From assembly GCF_040054535.1 (NCBI RefSeq), contig NC_090798.1, positions 1,802,501-1,866,500 of the forward strand: a DNA stretch of 64,000 nucleotides. Reading direction: 5' to 3'. A program made the position numbers and the translations under genes. This stretch comes from Antennarius striatus. Lineage: Eukaryota; Chordata; Actinopteri; Lophiiformes; Antennariidae. Under the pieces are notes generated by a model. That model had not been told where the DNA came from. It did no database searches and saw only the letters and a program-made list of their open reading frames with translations. Shown here piece by piece: positions 1-15,300 of the stretch (position 1 is the first letter of the stretch; every line of letters begins with the position of its first letter).

Positions 1-3000
1 AGTGTGAGCTGCTGCTGCCATGAGGCTCCGATTGGGATCAAGTGGCTTTCATGAGCTAAATTCTGTTGAGACTGAGGAACTCTTCTGGGAACATTTTGTT
101 TCACACAAATTCTTCTTGATCTTGATGAGTGTCATATGAAAGGAAATCCAGTTACACGCATTTCCTCACATCCTAATCATACACATCCATCCTTAATCAA
201 GATATTTGTGATATTTTTTGATCTCAGTTTGTTTTCCACCGCAATCTACAAACTACAAATCTAAATCAATCTGGATATCTCAAGTCGCGTCTTTCTCTCT
301 TCCCAGTCGAGCCATCATGAGAGCCAGCTGACACCACATGAACACAGTCCAGAGCTCCTGTCATCTTCTCAGGCTACACAAAAGGGCTGATAAGCCCTAA
401 TGTGTGGCAGGAGGAAAACACGTTGCCTCCTAACTTCCCCATTCCTGAAGCAGTGCCCCCACGATCGAGATATCGTTAGCTTGAGATCGGTATTTGAGGA
501 GAAACAACAATGTCCGGGGTCCGTCATCCGTTTCTATCTGACGGGATTCCAGTCGTGTTTTGCGGAAGAAGTTGTTTCACTTGGCTGCCGACAGCTTCGT
601 AAACAACAATGCAGGGATTTGGAGAGTGTTTCCAGCAAAGCTCTTCGGCCAATGACAATAATAATCTTCTACTGGCCTCAGGTTTGGTCATTTTATTTTC
701 AGATGTGTTAAAGATTATTAAATGTGAGAACAGGAGGCCATAAAAGAATAAAAACCTCTCCAAACTTACAGTCTAGACCACGGCCCACCTGAAACCACAC
801 ACCCATCATCGAGCTCAACCAAATGCCCGTCTGCCACTCAAGATCTATGGCACTGCTGACGCAGACAGCGAACCCATAATTGACAAAACACCTCTAGTTC
901 AGCCAAGCCCGTTGAGGTTAAAGCAACAAAATATTGAAGAGGGATGCTGGATTTTTTTTCTGCAAGCAGCAGGAGTTTGTCGGGTTTACTCGACATGTTT
1001 CTCGGTTACATAACGACTCTTGCCGCAAATCTAATTGGTTCTGGAACCACTTCTGCTTCAAAAAGAGCCTCAGTGAGTTATTAGGGAATAAATGCTTCAA
1101 TAAATGTAGTGTTCAAAAACATACATGAGTGTATTTTACAGCACGTAATAAAACCAAAACTGAGATGAGAACAGGAGTAATAGCACCTTAGCCTGCCAAT
1201 TCATCCAAAGCAGCGAATCCAGCGCCTGTTTTATTCCAGCCTGGGATGTGTCAGCGCTTTTGCTTTTACATTACGACGAAGAGACAATCAAGTGTCTCCC
1301 GTGTGATCTTATTATATTAGTGAGTGAGAGACAGAAAGAGGAAGCAATCATCATTTGTGGTTGGAGCGCTTCGCCGTGTCTTTCCTCCAGCGAGCGAAGC
1401 CAACTCTGTCTGCTATTAATTAAACCATTAAAGCAGATTAATGGGCACAGAGAGGCTACAGTCTCAGCAAACATCTGATGAGGATTAGGGATGCGTGCTT
1501 CTGGCACAATGACCCCGATGCCCTTTTGGCTCTCGCTTTCAAAAACCCTCCTCCATGTGTCACTTTCTTCTCTCTGTGACTTTAAATGTCTGATCTGAAG
1601 TGTTTGAACTGTCACTCAAATGTCTTCTCTCTCTCATCTGTCTGTTATCCAATTCAGGATTGGAAACATGTGGGCACAGAGAGGATAAAACCCAGTTGTT
1701 TCCTTTTGTTAAAGTCCATTTTTACCCATTTTTCCACTGTGACTTTTTCTCCCATACTTCCCTGTACCCTGCCACCTGCGAGCAAAAGGTAAACTCTTTA
1801 AATCGTTCAGGTTTAACAGCAAACACTTGTGCAAACCGGTCCACACCATCTGCTCTCCAACAATCACACAGATGGTTCTGTTCCTCTGTGCGTTCAGTGA
1901 TTGCATGTTCTATAAAAATAACGGATTGCTCATTAACTTTACAATGAAACGACAACGACCACCTGCATCAAATCTGTGAAACCTGGAGGTTCAACAGACC
2001 GAAGACGATTGAAAGGCAAATCAATGAGTCATCTCACATCCTGCTGACAAGCACCTTAACTCGACTGCCTGCAGCGGTGGATCGATTTCACGCCGCGCAT
2101 TCAAGAAAAATAAAATTAATGCGCTGCAACAGTCATCTATCATTTCAGCAGGAGGAACCTGACTTGAAAGAATTCGAGGCTGAATTTGAGGATTTCCTGT
2201 TGGCCACCGGTTTGTGCAGAGAGATCATTAAAGTCAGTTTGTCTCTTCTCATCTCATTTATGAACGTCTCTTTCTGATTGAGGTTGAAAATATTGAACAC
2301 ATATGAGGTTTTATGATGAAGGAGGTGACTAAATCACGTTTTGCGAAAGGTATTAAAAGGCATCGAAAATATAGATGATTAGACGGGTGAATATTTGCAT
2401 TCAAAGGAAAGAAAATAATCTCTGTCTAGATTAAACATTTCATGATTTCATTGCAACAATTTTATCTTGAACTTGCGGTTTCAGAATTGTATGAAAGCTA
2501 TAATTTTCCAAACCCTAGGAAAAATTCCATAGAGTACAAATATATTAATATGCATGGACGTGCATGAGTTTGCAGCTAAGATGACAAGTTTATGATCACA
2601 CACACAAACACGCAACACTTGAGAACAACTTTGCTTATGCACTAAAATTACATTTGTGTACCCATAAAATATTAAAATATTCAGGCCAAAGATTTAAAAA
2701 ACCAGCAGTAAAGAAAGTTTAAAAGCCAGAGGAGCCTGGCAACAGATGAAACAGATCTCATTTAGTTCCTCAAATGGATAAGTGCTTTTCGTGTGAAACA
2801 AAAGTTGAAAATGAAGCAATGAGAAAAAAGAAAGGAGAGAAAGAAGAAATGGATGTAAAAGATGGGATTTAAAGGAGGATGCTGAAGGTGTGGAGTGACC
2901 ACCTGCAAGTTGGAAGGGAAAAAAGCAAAAACACAACTACAGATGCAACCTTTTATGGGGTTGGATATCTGCTTGTTTTAATCCTATTGCACACTTACAA

Positions 3001-3139
3001 GGCCTTGCAGATCATTTCAAACCATTACATCACCTGTGTTTGATGGTAACTAGGAGAAAACAAACGGGTCTGACACAGCAGGGGTGCAGAAAGGCTGAGA
3101 AAAGGCTTCAAGAGCCTGGCAGACGTGTTTCCCACCTAC
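1..3139 (-). other. svep1 intron 3 (partial), no other gene seen
   Basis: AT-rich, non-coding sequence between svep1 exon 3 and an exon beyond the left edge. I searched it by eye on the minus strand for the next cysteine-rich SVEP1 module and did not find it. The open frames here are short, lack splice context and resemble nothing I recognise. Confidence 0.6.
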
Positions 3140-3316
3140 CTGTGCACTCGTGCTGCAGGCCTTTGCCGTAGTAACCCTTCTCGCAGATGCAGTCGTACTG
3201 TCCCGTGTGCGTGCCGCACTTACAGCTGGCCATCAGGTCGCAGCAATCCCTGCCGGCTTCGCAGAGAGAGGAGCATCGCGACAGGTCTTCCTGGATGTAG
3301 CTGCCTGTGGGCAGGT
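3140..3316 (-). CDS. svep1: svep1 coding exon 3 (first cysteine-rich EGF-like module)
   Basis: This 177-nt exon lies between an acceptor CACCTGCAG and a GTAGGT donor and is in phase with exon 2 (G|AC, Asp). It reads through [37 protein letters not shown] and [15 protein letters not shown]. The cysteine spacing is that of the first EGF-like element after the vWA domain in SVEP1. The downstream exon of the same module is not in the window. Confidence 0.94.
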
Positions 3317-6300
3317 CTGCAGGTGGAGAATAACCAGAGGAAGGTGTTTGAAATCGGGTCAGATTGTCGCTGTAAAACACAAGTTTATGTCCAAAGTGGA
3401 GGAATAACGGTTTTCTGTTAGGTGTTTACACAGATTTCCAACATAAGAAATCCAACAACAAACCGGTATAAACAAGAAAAAACAAAACAGAATTCAACAC
3501 AACCCACGAGCCACACGGACACATCTTCTTCTCTCGGTTTAAAAGCGACCAAACAAACTAGTCTCTAACAAAAGCCCATAAATCAGAGCCGGGTCGACCC
3601 ACCAGTCAAAAACCAGAGTGTGTGTTTCAGTTTGTTGTCGGTGAATGAACTTTAGACAACGTGTGTGTGAATTCACGTCAACAGTCTAACTAAACCGTGT
3701 GATTTATAGCGTTCTACAGACTCAGCACTCTACTCGGCTCTGATGGTGATTTTTTTTAACTCTTAAAACCGTGATTACGTCCCACTTTTCATCAGATTGC
3801 GGGAAGCCCCCCCCCCCCATCTGTGGGAAAAAGGGGTTTAATTCCATCCAATCTGTGTGAAAGTTAGACCTAATGGCTGCTGGCAGAACATTACAAAGGA
3901 GGCCATGTGAAATTTATGTTGTCGGATTACATTTTGAATTATTGCCTGGCTTCTTTTAAGTAAAAACTGGGATTTGAACAGGGTCAGAACCTCCACTTCC
4001 AAAACACTGAGATAGATCAACTGGTGATGATGGGAGAAAGTGCAGCTTGTAACCCTATCCTCTGCCCCTCCGTATTTGAGTCCTTTAAATGAAGACGCTT
4101 CTTTTAAAGCAGCATCTGGAGGGCGAGATGACCACGACCCCTCCATCCCCTCAAGAAACGGAACATACCGTTTCTCTACCATGAGAAACTGCATCTCCAG
4201 AACTCGTCTGCGCTTTCGTACCTTCATGCAGCGCACGGCGAGCCAGAGCCTCGAACTCAGCAAAGTTGTGCACCAGGTAGCAGTGCTGGTCCTTGGGCTG
4301 GGAGGCCATGTCGTGAAGCTCCCTGATGTTTCCCTGCCAAATGCCCAAGGTGAAGATCTCCACCCCTCGCTCCCTCAGGGCTGCGGCCACCGGCCGCGGG
4401 TCGCCGCCGTTCGAGTAGCCATCGGTGATCAGGAAGATGGCCTTGGTGGCGTTAGAGCGGGAGTGACGAAGGATTTGCTGATAGAGGAGAAAGCGAAAAT
4501 ATATTTAATAAATTTCCTGGTTGTAAATGAAATATTTCCTTTAATTTACCTTTTATTTCTGTAACTATTAGAAGAATTTTGTCCTTGCTTTCTCAAAGAA
4601 ACTCAAAAATAAAACAAATAACAAGAGGAAAATAAAGTAAGACAGTCACGTCCTGCTGTTTTGTGGTTTTTGGAAGAAAGTAAATGTTCGTTTCAATGAA
4701 AAATTACAGCTTACAACTCCCAAAAAACATAAATATATTAAAACAGAAGGAACTTTCGACATGCCGATAGTCAGATGAGGACTATGCTAGTGCATCGGAT
4801 ACAGTCTTCTCATTATAAAACTCAAATATGCCCTTAATTCTACCTTTGAAACACAAATGTGAAGAAAAAAACTGCTGAAATATATAAAAGAAATAAAAAT
4901 AGACGTGTCGTGGTCTGATTTCAACAGACGACATCCTTACAGGATGACATAAAGAATAAAATCTTTGTACGTGCAGTCACGCTGGTAATGCGTTGCGAAG
5001 GCTGACCCATCAAATACACACGTCTTATTTGCTCAGCTCCCAACAAAACTCCAGCTTTGGTTGATACGACTGAATCGAATAACGAAGAACGTCACACACA
5101 AACCACTAAAAACAGCCCTCAATTCTAGGGTTCGTCAAAACCCTACATCAGCAAGACAGGCGACGGGGGCCAAATGAGGAGGAGGGACAGGAGAGGAGGA
5201 AGGAGCTCTACAATAGTAATTATTTCTCCAACAGACGACGCAGCTGCTCGCCAGTGGTGGAAAACCACCAGAGAACACAACGCAAACCCAGACTCCAGCT
5301 ACAGTTCCCAAACTAACTTTAGCCACAGTTTACAATCCACCACATACAATTAGGCCAAACATTAAAGTCAGGGAAACATATATTTAATTTCCCCCCGGAG
5401 TAAAGACGAAGAAAAAAACAAAAAACAAAAAAACAACACAACCATCTGTGAGCTTTGCTGTGGACAAGCCAAGCAGGTCTTTTGTAACGGTGTTTTATGT
5501 GAGGTTATAAGGTAAAAATGGAAAATGAAAGAAGGTGGAGATGACAGATATCCTCTCGCCGAAAGTGGGAACGATGAGAAGCATCATTAAGAATGAGCGA
5601 GTAGGAGGGGGAGAAGTGATGCGTGTTACAGGAGGAGGTGGCTGACTTTCCTCTATCCCAGAATGTCGAGGGTCGTGGAGCCGAACAGGAGAGAGAGCTC
5701 TGGTATTTATTGTCTAATTGTCTAAATTTCAAGGTTTCTCTGGCAGGAGCTGTGTAATTACAGAGTGAAGGACGGGAAAAAAAGACGATTGAGAGGCGAG
5801 GGAGAGGCTGCTTTCTCTGCCAAGGCCCCAGGGGAGGATGGAGTCGTTTGCACCCCGGATGGCCTCAGAATTCAGATGAGAGGACCCCCCCCCCACCCCC
5901 ATACACACACACACACACACACACACCCTCATGCCAGCTGTCAGTGCAGCGACAGGTCGCTTCAGTATTTAAAAAAAAACGCTGAACAAACTGATGTATG
6001 AACTCTCTCTGGCATTCCTATATGTCTCTTCTTTATGTTGTTAATATTGTGTTTCGGGGGGTTTTCAGGTCTTTTATTAGGCATCTGCTTAAAGTGCTTT
6101 TTAGGCCACAGCGGTTTGTGAATAAGCCATGAGTCAGTGGCTGTGGATATGTCACCAAATGGAGCATACGCATGTAAAGCCACTAATAATAACCTCCTGA
6201 ATAACCTCCACATACTTCAGGTCGATGCACTAACATAAAGGCGACCGCAGGAGCCGGTGTGTGGGAAGGGGCTGCCCTTTAGTGCACCTTACCGGTCACA

Positions 6301-7678
6301 CAAAATAATGCTTTGTCTTTTAGAATTTGGTCTGCTATGACATGTCTATAACAGGTTATACCACCCTAACACGTGTTTATAACAGGTGTCATGTGATCAG
6401 TATGACATCATCACGTCAGACCGAATCACACACCTCCGCAAACAAAACACTCTTCTATCTAGTTCCACCTGTTTCCAGTTTATGAAGAGAAATTTTCTCA
6501 GATCATTATATCATGAGAATAAAACTGTCCGGGAAGAACGGAGGCAGAAAAGAGCGTATAAAAGTAACGGTCACTGCAATAAATTTACGTTCTAGCGTAC
6601 ATTATGGAGCGTAATCTTCCTTTTGAAAAATACGACGCTTCATAAATCGATGGACGACAGCCGAAGACTCTTGGACTGGATTTAAAACGTGATTATTTGT
6701 GTTGCAACAAAAAAGAAAACGATTCTGTACGTCCACCTCAGGCTTCCATTTATTCAACTTGTCTGATGCTTTAAAGATCGCATGAGTTTCAGGAAGAGAT
6801 ATTGGACAGTTTAAGTATACAGTAAAATAATTTTGCTGTCTCAACAGGCCAGGAGGGATTGATCTCACCGCTCCGAAACGCCACAAAGATCAGAAGATAT
6901 TAGGAGCTGAAGTGGATTTATCATTCTTGTACACAATCCATTGGTGAACCAGCGACATAAATAAATAAAATCATCATCCTTCCATGTCTAAACAGATGCT
7001 CGTATGATTAGAACATCAAACGCAGGCACCTCCACGCGTTTGGCAGCAGGAAACATTTCCACAGCTTGAGGGGCCGACGATGGTGCCAGAGCCGTCCAGC
7101 TGTAAATCTAGAGCTGATGCATGCATGGCAGCTATTCTGAATGCTAAGTAAAGACCCCCACCCCCCCACCCAGCCTGCACATCCACCTCCCACGACTTTG
7201 ATCAGAGCTCAGACCCAACTGGATCTGAGCAGAACCGGGTCCTAACTTGATTCTTTCTCCTATTGCAATCAAGGCGTTCCACACTGAATCAAAAAAACAT
7301 TCAACGTTGAGAGATGTAAAAAATTCATTAAGGTGGCGATCAGATGGAACTCAGTTGGTTCTATTCTTGCTGTTTTTTTAAATAAGATGACATGTTTCTG
7401 TGCAGTTACTCATCTATAAATGACATTAAGTTTGCTTTCCCTCATTAAATTGACATGAATCTCTTTCTTCTTGAGTCACTTTAAAGAAAACTTGCTGTCC
7501 TTCCATGAGATCCACCTCCCAAAATCAAAAACCTGTCATTTCATGCATTCCGCAGCGGATAAAATAAAAACGGCATCCATTCTTCCCACTGCTCGGAAGT
7601 GACAGCGCTTGTTTCGACAGGCTATCTGCTCATGACCTGGGTGGTAAGAATAACAATAACTTTGCAGGGGCCAAGAGA

Positions 7679-7712
<34 letters not shown>

Positions 7713-10700
7713 TTAAACTCAACTTTGGTACTATTGAGCAACATCTCCACGGCACGTTTAAAGATCATTTCCTGTTGGAGTCAGTGATAAATCTCTTGTG
7801 CCACACACGTCTTGTTTGAGTTCATGCCTCCCAGGAATAAAACAACTTTTGTTATCCAGGAGATTCTTCTGATTGGATCCCGTTTTGAACGCCAACGTAA
7901 CTTGAAATGCTTTAACTTGAGAGCACATGTGAAGAGCCATTTTTAAACATTTCCTTGGAAGCTTTGATTTCATTGTTCCCCTCATTTCTCACTTTTTGTA
8001 CAAACTCTCCAACGACATCAGCCCAGTTTCACAAAATGTTCCACGATTTTGATTTCCCTTTAGACATATGTGTGCTCTAGCTGTTCTTTCGCAAATGATT
8101 ATTAGCGCTTCATCTTTCAGTTGATCGGTTGGCTCTCATGACAGCGTGGTATGTAAATCCACTTGTAGGAACTTGAAGCGTGCCTCGGATGCTGCTGACA
8201 CTACCTCATAATTGAAATGTCAATATCTTGAGTGGAGTCGGATACGGCTACATGCTAAAGCAAGTTCCAAAAGCTTTCATGTTGCTGCTCCAACACCTAT
8301 AATCTAGGATTGGCTTCCATAAAACATTGTATTCAAAGATAATGTGGAAAAACTATGCAATGGTTTGTTTTGGGTTTTTTCTTTTAATTTTTTTGGAAAA
8401 TGTTTCCAGAATGATTTATTTTCCCTTTCATTATCTGCAAATTTGAAGACGTTAGAAAGCGCACTCATAAACTTCCATGAGGGTATTTCTCATCACCTCT
8501 ACACTCGTCTCCCTCTGCTGTTGCGTTGGATTAAAATTAAAATGTGAAATAACTGCCAATATTAATATTCAAAACAAGAAGCAGAAGTCAAATTTATTTC
8601 ATCCTATTCAGTGATGTAACATATGAGTCGGTTTATACAGCTACATGATGACATTAAATTTAGCACTGGCCTCCACTATTCTCATTCAAATCCGTTCAGT
8701 TTCATCCACCACCACCACCACCTCTAGTATAATCTTGGTGCTGGTCAGGGATTCTTAGGGAGAATTTCAATCTCCCTTAAGAGTCTAAAACAGACTAATA
8801 ATCCCAGATCATCTGCTTCATAATCCATTAGTTGGACTTCATTTACTTGCTTCTCCTCATCTTAGGCTCCTCCTGCAAACGAATCAACCAGAAATGATGC
8901 AACCTCCTCTCATTGGGTGTTTTATTTAGATGGCCTGTGTTTAAAAAGTGAACCAAAAAACAATATTTTCAAACAATATTTTAGGAAAGGCTGTTGCTCA
9001 TCAATCACTGTGCTTTAAGTGAAGGTTCTGAAAACCACAGGAGTTGTTTTTGAAGTTCCAACAGAGACGACACAGATAATTGTTAACCTGTCTGGTGTAT
9101 GATCGGCAAAAATTTTAGGGAAGGAAAACTATTCCTAGAACAGAAAGAGCATTAGAGGAAAATAAAATGCTCCCACTTTGGCGACCACTGACTAACTTAC
9201 CACTAATTAATGATTCAGACGTCTTCCCTTAAGCCTCCCTGAAGGTTGTGGATAGGTAAGCAGCGCCAAACTGAGACAAGAAGTGTAATGGAATCCATAG
9301 TGTTGGAGGAGTAAGTACTAGTGAATCTCTAGCCGTGGTGAGCTGGAGTCACCGTGTGTCAAAACACCATTCATCACACTCAACAACCCAACAAAAGGAG
9401 AGAGTTAAAGAGGAACAGAGAAGCTAATTCCACAATGTGAAGCCTTGCAGAAAGACCATCTTGGATAGCAAATGAGAAGCTTATTTAATTATCCCCCCCC
9501 CCCACTAACTGGTCTGTGTGCTGCGTTGGTGGAATGAAATGCTGAGAGAAACATTTTAAGCATTGAACGTGTTCCAATTTGGAGACAGCATTCTGGGTAA
9601 TTGGATGGGGAAAGCTGGTTTGATTGCGTGGGAGGAAGAATAACAGAAGGTTACGGTCTGAGAACCGGTTGGATGACGCCTGGGTCGGACTAACTTGGCA
9701 GATCGACTCATGTCTTGTATCTTGTGTTACTTAAATTTATTCTACACTTACTATTTCAGAGCAAATCCTTGACATTTACGGTCTTGAAATATCAGAAAAC
9801 AAACGTACAGAATCAGAACACAGCTGAAAGTTCTTCATCTAGGGTTTACAATGAAAACTCTCCAATGACGTGCACTTTGACTGACTTTGAACACTGGGTG
9901 AATTCATGCTTTTTATGTTTTTAATTCAAAACACAAAGGCTTGAGGAGGGTAAGTTTGCGGGATGCAACCCCCATGCAGCGTATTTAAGTACCAGCAATA
10001 ACAAGTACTCCACTGCATGTTAAATCCTGCATGTAAAACATTCCGTAAGTGTGTCTGGTGTTTTTTGGATTAATATTACGGCCGTTTTTAATTATCATAT
10101 TGTTTGTAGCGGTGCCATCCAGTGAGAATGACATGAGGTCAAAAAACCAGGCCTGTTTTCAACAATACTTTAATTATCTTAACACGAACAAGAACATTTT
10201 TCTTTTTCATGTTTTAGTTTGTCAGAAATTAAAAAAATATATTAAAAAAATCAGATTCAAAGCAATCGCAATTGACGATTTTGTGGTTTTAATTGAAAAA
10301 ATAATCACTGAAAAAATAACTAAAGCAACTAAAGCTGGCAGATGTAGCAGAGTAAATCATAAAATATTTGCATCTAACTGGTTCAGAAGTTTAAAGTACA
10401 GGTAGTCAGAGAATGGAATGTAGTATTTGTGACACACACTTCCCTTCCAAACTGGTGTGTTGAGAGAGTTTATGTGAAGGGAATTATTTGGGGAATGTCT
10501 CCGGCTCGGAGCGTCCGTGTAAATGAATCCCATCTCGTCGGACCACACGGTGGACACAGACGCAGCGCTTTCTTTTGTTGTGGTGACTCTTGTTGCTGTC
10601 GTTGCATTTCTTCCTCACGGTCCTCGTTGTTCCTTCTCCTCGGGGGGGGGGGGTGTTTTTCTTGGCACCAGCTTAAGCTGAAGATTTCCTCTTAATGGAG

Positions 10701-12275
10701 CAGACGTTTGGAGCTTGCAATTTTACCAAACCCCCCCCCCACCCCCAACGGTTTTCCATACATGACCTGGCTAGTGGAATAAATTCTATCAAAACTCATA
10801 ATAAGATGAGTTTGGAGAGCATTTGAAGATGAGAACACGTTAAATAAGAGCCTGCGTTGCCACGCATGTTTGAAACTCGTCCTAAATCACTAGAAATGTA
10901 GTTAAAACATCAGGAGAAGCATGCTGTTGCTGGGAAACACCTGTGTTTGAGTACCTTAAACAGATTACACTCATATGCTTTTGTGTTCTCCTGCTTTTAA
11001 GTGATCCGTATCAGGTTCTGTGGAACCGGGTTTCCTGCCAAGCATCTCAACATGAACACAAAATGCCTTTTGGAACAAGCCAATCGTGCTGAAGCTGAGA
11101 CAAAACCAACTACGGAATGAAATCAATCGAGCCTGGAGAATGTGTGGGGGGGGGGGGGTCATACATACAGCATGTTCTAGGGCATATTTGTGGGTTCATG
11201 TACATGTACCAATTATCTACTTAGAGTAATTCACACAAATAGAGAGGTAGAGACGGGCAAACACATACACAGTCAATCACCAAAGAAAACAACCCAATGG
11301 AATCTGGCACTCTCAAACGCTAACCTCAACATAGCAAGTGGTTTACTAATAGACCCACATGCCTTAGCCCATAAAAACATGTTATTTAGTTGCTACTACT
11401 GGCTCGAAGAAATAGTTTTGGGGGTTTTTTTCAGGTGCCAACGTATGACCGTTTGGGTCAATCCTAATCCCATGATGCCAAAGTAAATCCATATGATTTA
11501 AGAATTTGTGTTTTTAAACGCATAGCTGCGGATTAAATGCTGTTTAGTGAATACAGACGAATGGCAAGTTTGCTTTTCTTATGTGCGATGTGTCACTCAG
11601 CGCACGTCACGGTTCCTTAAAATCAATTTGAAGGACGTCACTCCGAGAAACTTGCTCAGCAGAAAGTTCTTTCTTGACCTTGGAAACGGCAGGCTTCCAT
11701 AAAAATGTGCAAAAAATCAAAAAGTACTAAAAAAAATGAAGATTGGCTCAAGAAAATGAGTGTGTCATCAGCTGAGGATGATGATTGCGTGATGTGTTCA
11801 ACAACTCCAGAATTTCCACGTTGTGGTCAGACGTTCATCCTCAACTTTTTGACTCACAGCAGACCAGGACTCCAAAAATTCCACAAAACGCATTCAGAAC
11901 AATCGTAGCAGCATCGTCTGCTGAGGAAACTCCAATAACACTGGAATAATATCTCAAAAATCCAATGATCCCCACCCTCATCCCTAAAGAAATAAATAAA
12001 TGCCAGACAGCCTACTCTTAAAAGAACTCGGCCGCCTCAGTGGAAATAGGCTTTTTTTCCCACTGAAATTAAGAAACCACAGTTTTCTAATGACATTCAC
12101 GGTTGATCATCACATTTAAAAGGTCATAAAAGCTGCGAACGCCTCCCTGACCTTTGACCTGATCGACTGAGCATTATTCATCAAAGCCGTCGCTCCACTC
12201 CTTCCAATTCTTCTTGTACCGCTCCACCTCAACACCTCACACCCTCGCCTGTCATTTATCACTTTCTCTCACACT

Positions 12276-12309
<34 letters not shown>

Positions 12310-15300
12310 CACACACAGATGCCGTCAGAAGCACCTATCAATCGCTGAGCAGCATTTTAAGAGCGGGAGTCTGTGTACAGGCATGTGTGTGTGTGTGTGT
12401 GTGTTCCTGTGAACACACTCTCAGTGGAAAGAGCAGGGTGCGAGGTTAAGACTGAACATGTGAGTAGGAAAGTGTGTGTTCACAAATAAATGTGTGTATG
12501 GGTGGCATAACCCAGTTAGAGGCTTTATTTCGCTTTTGAAAACGCAGCAAATTCTGGGGAATTTTTGTGAAATGTTGCACAAACTAAGGCGCTAATCTGC
12601 TAATCTGAACTCACTATGTGGCAGGAAGAAGATGGTGATGTCACAGCCACCAGTGCGGTAGAATACCACTTTATCCACAAACTTAAAAATTGAAATATAA
12701 TAGAAAAACAGAACTACAGATTACAGCAATGCTAAATAATTATGTGAAATATCCCTAATTCCTCTACTTCCTTCACACGCAAATAAAAATAAATATTTTT
12801 CAGGTGGTTCTGGTTGTTGTGAAAGCCAGGAAGGAGTAATTTAGTAAAGGAGTGATGTGTATTCACGTCCTTTACACAGACTGAGGAGAAATAAAGTGGG
12901 ATCATCTTCATCCCCATAGAAGGCCCTGTTATCATCCTGCAGTAGTGAGGGACTCTACCCAGAGTTCAAACCGGGACAGACTATATACACTGAGATAGCA
13001 ACGTGTTCAGAGCGGGAACAGAAATCCAGCTGGAGAAGCGATGCCAACAGAAAGAAAAGATCACAGATCACAGATCTGGACTCCGTCAGCTGCAAACGGG
13101 CTCGTCTGACCCGTTTCTGCTGCAGCTGAACTCAGCTGACCTCTGAACCTGTCGATCTCTGCCCCTACCTGTCTGTCTGTCAACGCTCCTCAGCCCGACA
13201 GTCGGAGGATTCAAAGGGATCTGAGTTATCGACACAGAGATTCCATTATTCTGACCAGATCTGATCAGAATTAGGTAAGACATACATGTTCATGCAGTCG
13301 AGTTGTGTCTGTGTGAGGTGATGAAGACTGTCAAGGCCTCCGGGTCCTTCGAGACGTTCAGAGGCTGGAGAGTCGACCCTGGTTGGTTTCTGGAAAATAT
13401 TTCTGGTATCCATGTCAGACGGAAGGGCAGGGGTGAGCAGAGGAGTGCACAGGTCAGGGTTAAGTAACGACGTCTGACCAGTCAGACACGGGAGAGCGGA
13501 GTCGTTTCAGCGGCACCTGGAGTGACTGATTGTCTAAGTGAGCATGCATTTGTTATTTATTGCACCACGATGAAAAACGTCCCAATGAGTTTTAAAAGAA
13601 AAGTTTGGTGAAACAAAAGCATGAAAGGTGACTATACGGCTGTTAAAGCACGTGTCAAACTCAAGGCCCCGGGGCCATATGTGGCCCGCCAAATCATCTT
13701 ATGTGGCCCGCGAGAGCATAAAGGTTCAGAGTGTCTAAAAATAAATAGGTCAAAAGTGAGCTTTGACCAAAACTACATTTCCCACAATGCAGTAGCTAAG
13801 CCCATATTAGTTAATATCCTAACTTGTGTTTAATCTTATTTTTCTTTATTTTCTTGGATAGTTTGATCCTCGATTGATGGAGTTCTGTGGGTTTAATAAC
13901 CTGACAAACTAAAAGGATTTATTTTATAAGACAGTAAAGACATTTTTTTTCTGTGTAACTGTAATGTTTGTAACTTCAATAAGTAATAAATTCAGTTATG
14001 TAACATTAAGTAGTAGTTACATTTATTTTACTTTACATTGACTTACATTTATAAGTTACATACGGTCCCTTGAGGACAGGCATTCAGCTGACGTGGCCCT
14101 CGGTGAAAATGAGTTTAAAGCATTTGGGGAGGAAAAGCACCGATAATGCAGACTTCTGGTTGCTGAACCAAATTTTGAATGGAAAGGAAAGAAAGGAAAA
14201 AGACTTACTATATATATAATATCAACATTTTAAATTGCACAAATATGTTCAAGGCATAATTTATAACACATTCTTCCTGTAAAACTATTCCAATCTACTA
14301 TTCCACAGCCGCATCATTTTTGCGCCACGTTATAAATTTCAAATATTATACAGAATTTGTCCTGCAGTAAAAGTTATGAATTTGAGCTTTCAGATTATTT
14401 GACTTCAGTTAATTATGGAAAGATCTACAGTACGACAGAAACAGCGCTGCTGTTCCCACCGCTCGTCTGGTTTTCATAACCGAAAACAGTGTTTGCTGTT
14501 TTAAAGCCTCACTTTAATATCTTGATTAATTGCGCCGCAGATTTATGAGGTGAAACATGCAGTAATAATAATAATAATAGTGACGACGAGTCGGCGGACT
14601 CTCAGATGTACAGTCTGGTGTCTGGTGGATGTTCCTGTCTGGCCTCCTTATCGCAGCTTTTCTGGCTGGAAGGTGAGTCTGCTGCCTCCTCCTGCCTCTT
14701 CCCTCCCTGGACACTGGAGGGGGAGACGCAGATGGGTTGCGGGGGGAGGAAATGATTAGAGGTGAGATGGTGGGAAGTGGCAGTTGCATGGACAGGAAGC
14801 AGAGCGTTCTCTTATCGTCTTATCACGGCTGCAGCCTTGGGGACCGGATCAAAAAGGTGCACCTTGCTCTCATGTTTCGCGTTGGGAAAATTTTTCAATC
14901 AGGTTGTAGTCGTCTCCCTTTTTTCTGTTGTGTAACAACCGAACACCTGCTTTTATTTTCGTAGCCCTTGAAGGGGAAGTAAGTTGGTGAAAAAGCAGAT
15001 TGTTTTTTCCTCTCCATGTTATCTCCAAACAGTCTCACATCCCATTTTCGCCTTAATTTGACTTTCATGAGAATCTGCTGACTTATTTCAAATTTGCCCG
15101 GTGACTCAGCCGAGGGAATGTTTCCAAAAAATGAAAAAACAGCAAGTTGCAGCGTATCTTATTAAGTTAGAAATTCATTCTCAGGCATAGAGTGTAAATA
15201 CGAGTACAGCTCCACAAGACTAAAGCAAGCACGCCTCATTTAATCTAATAGATAATGTTTTGAAAACTAACACAGCATATTTAGGCTGTAGTGCGTCAAA

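Noticed and set aside
10049-10405. 118-codon AT-rich open frame
   Set aside because: Lysine/isoleucine-rich composition typical of AT-rich intron sequence; no family resemblance.
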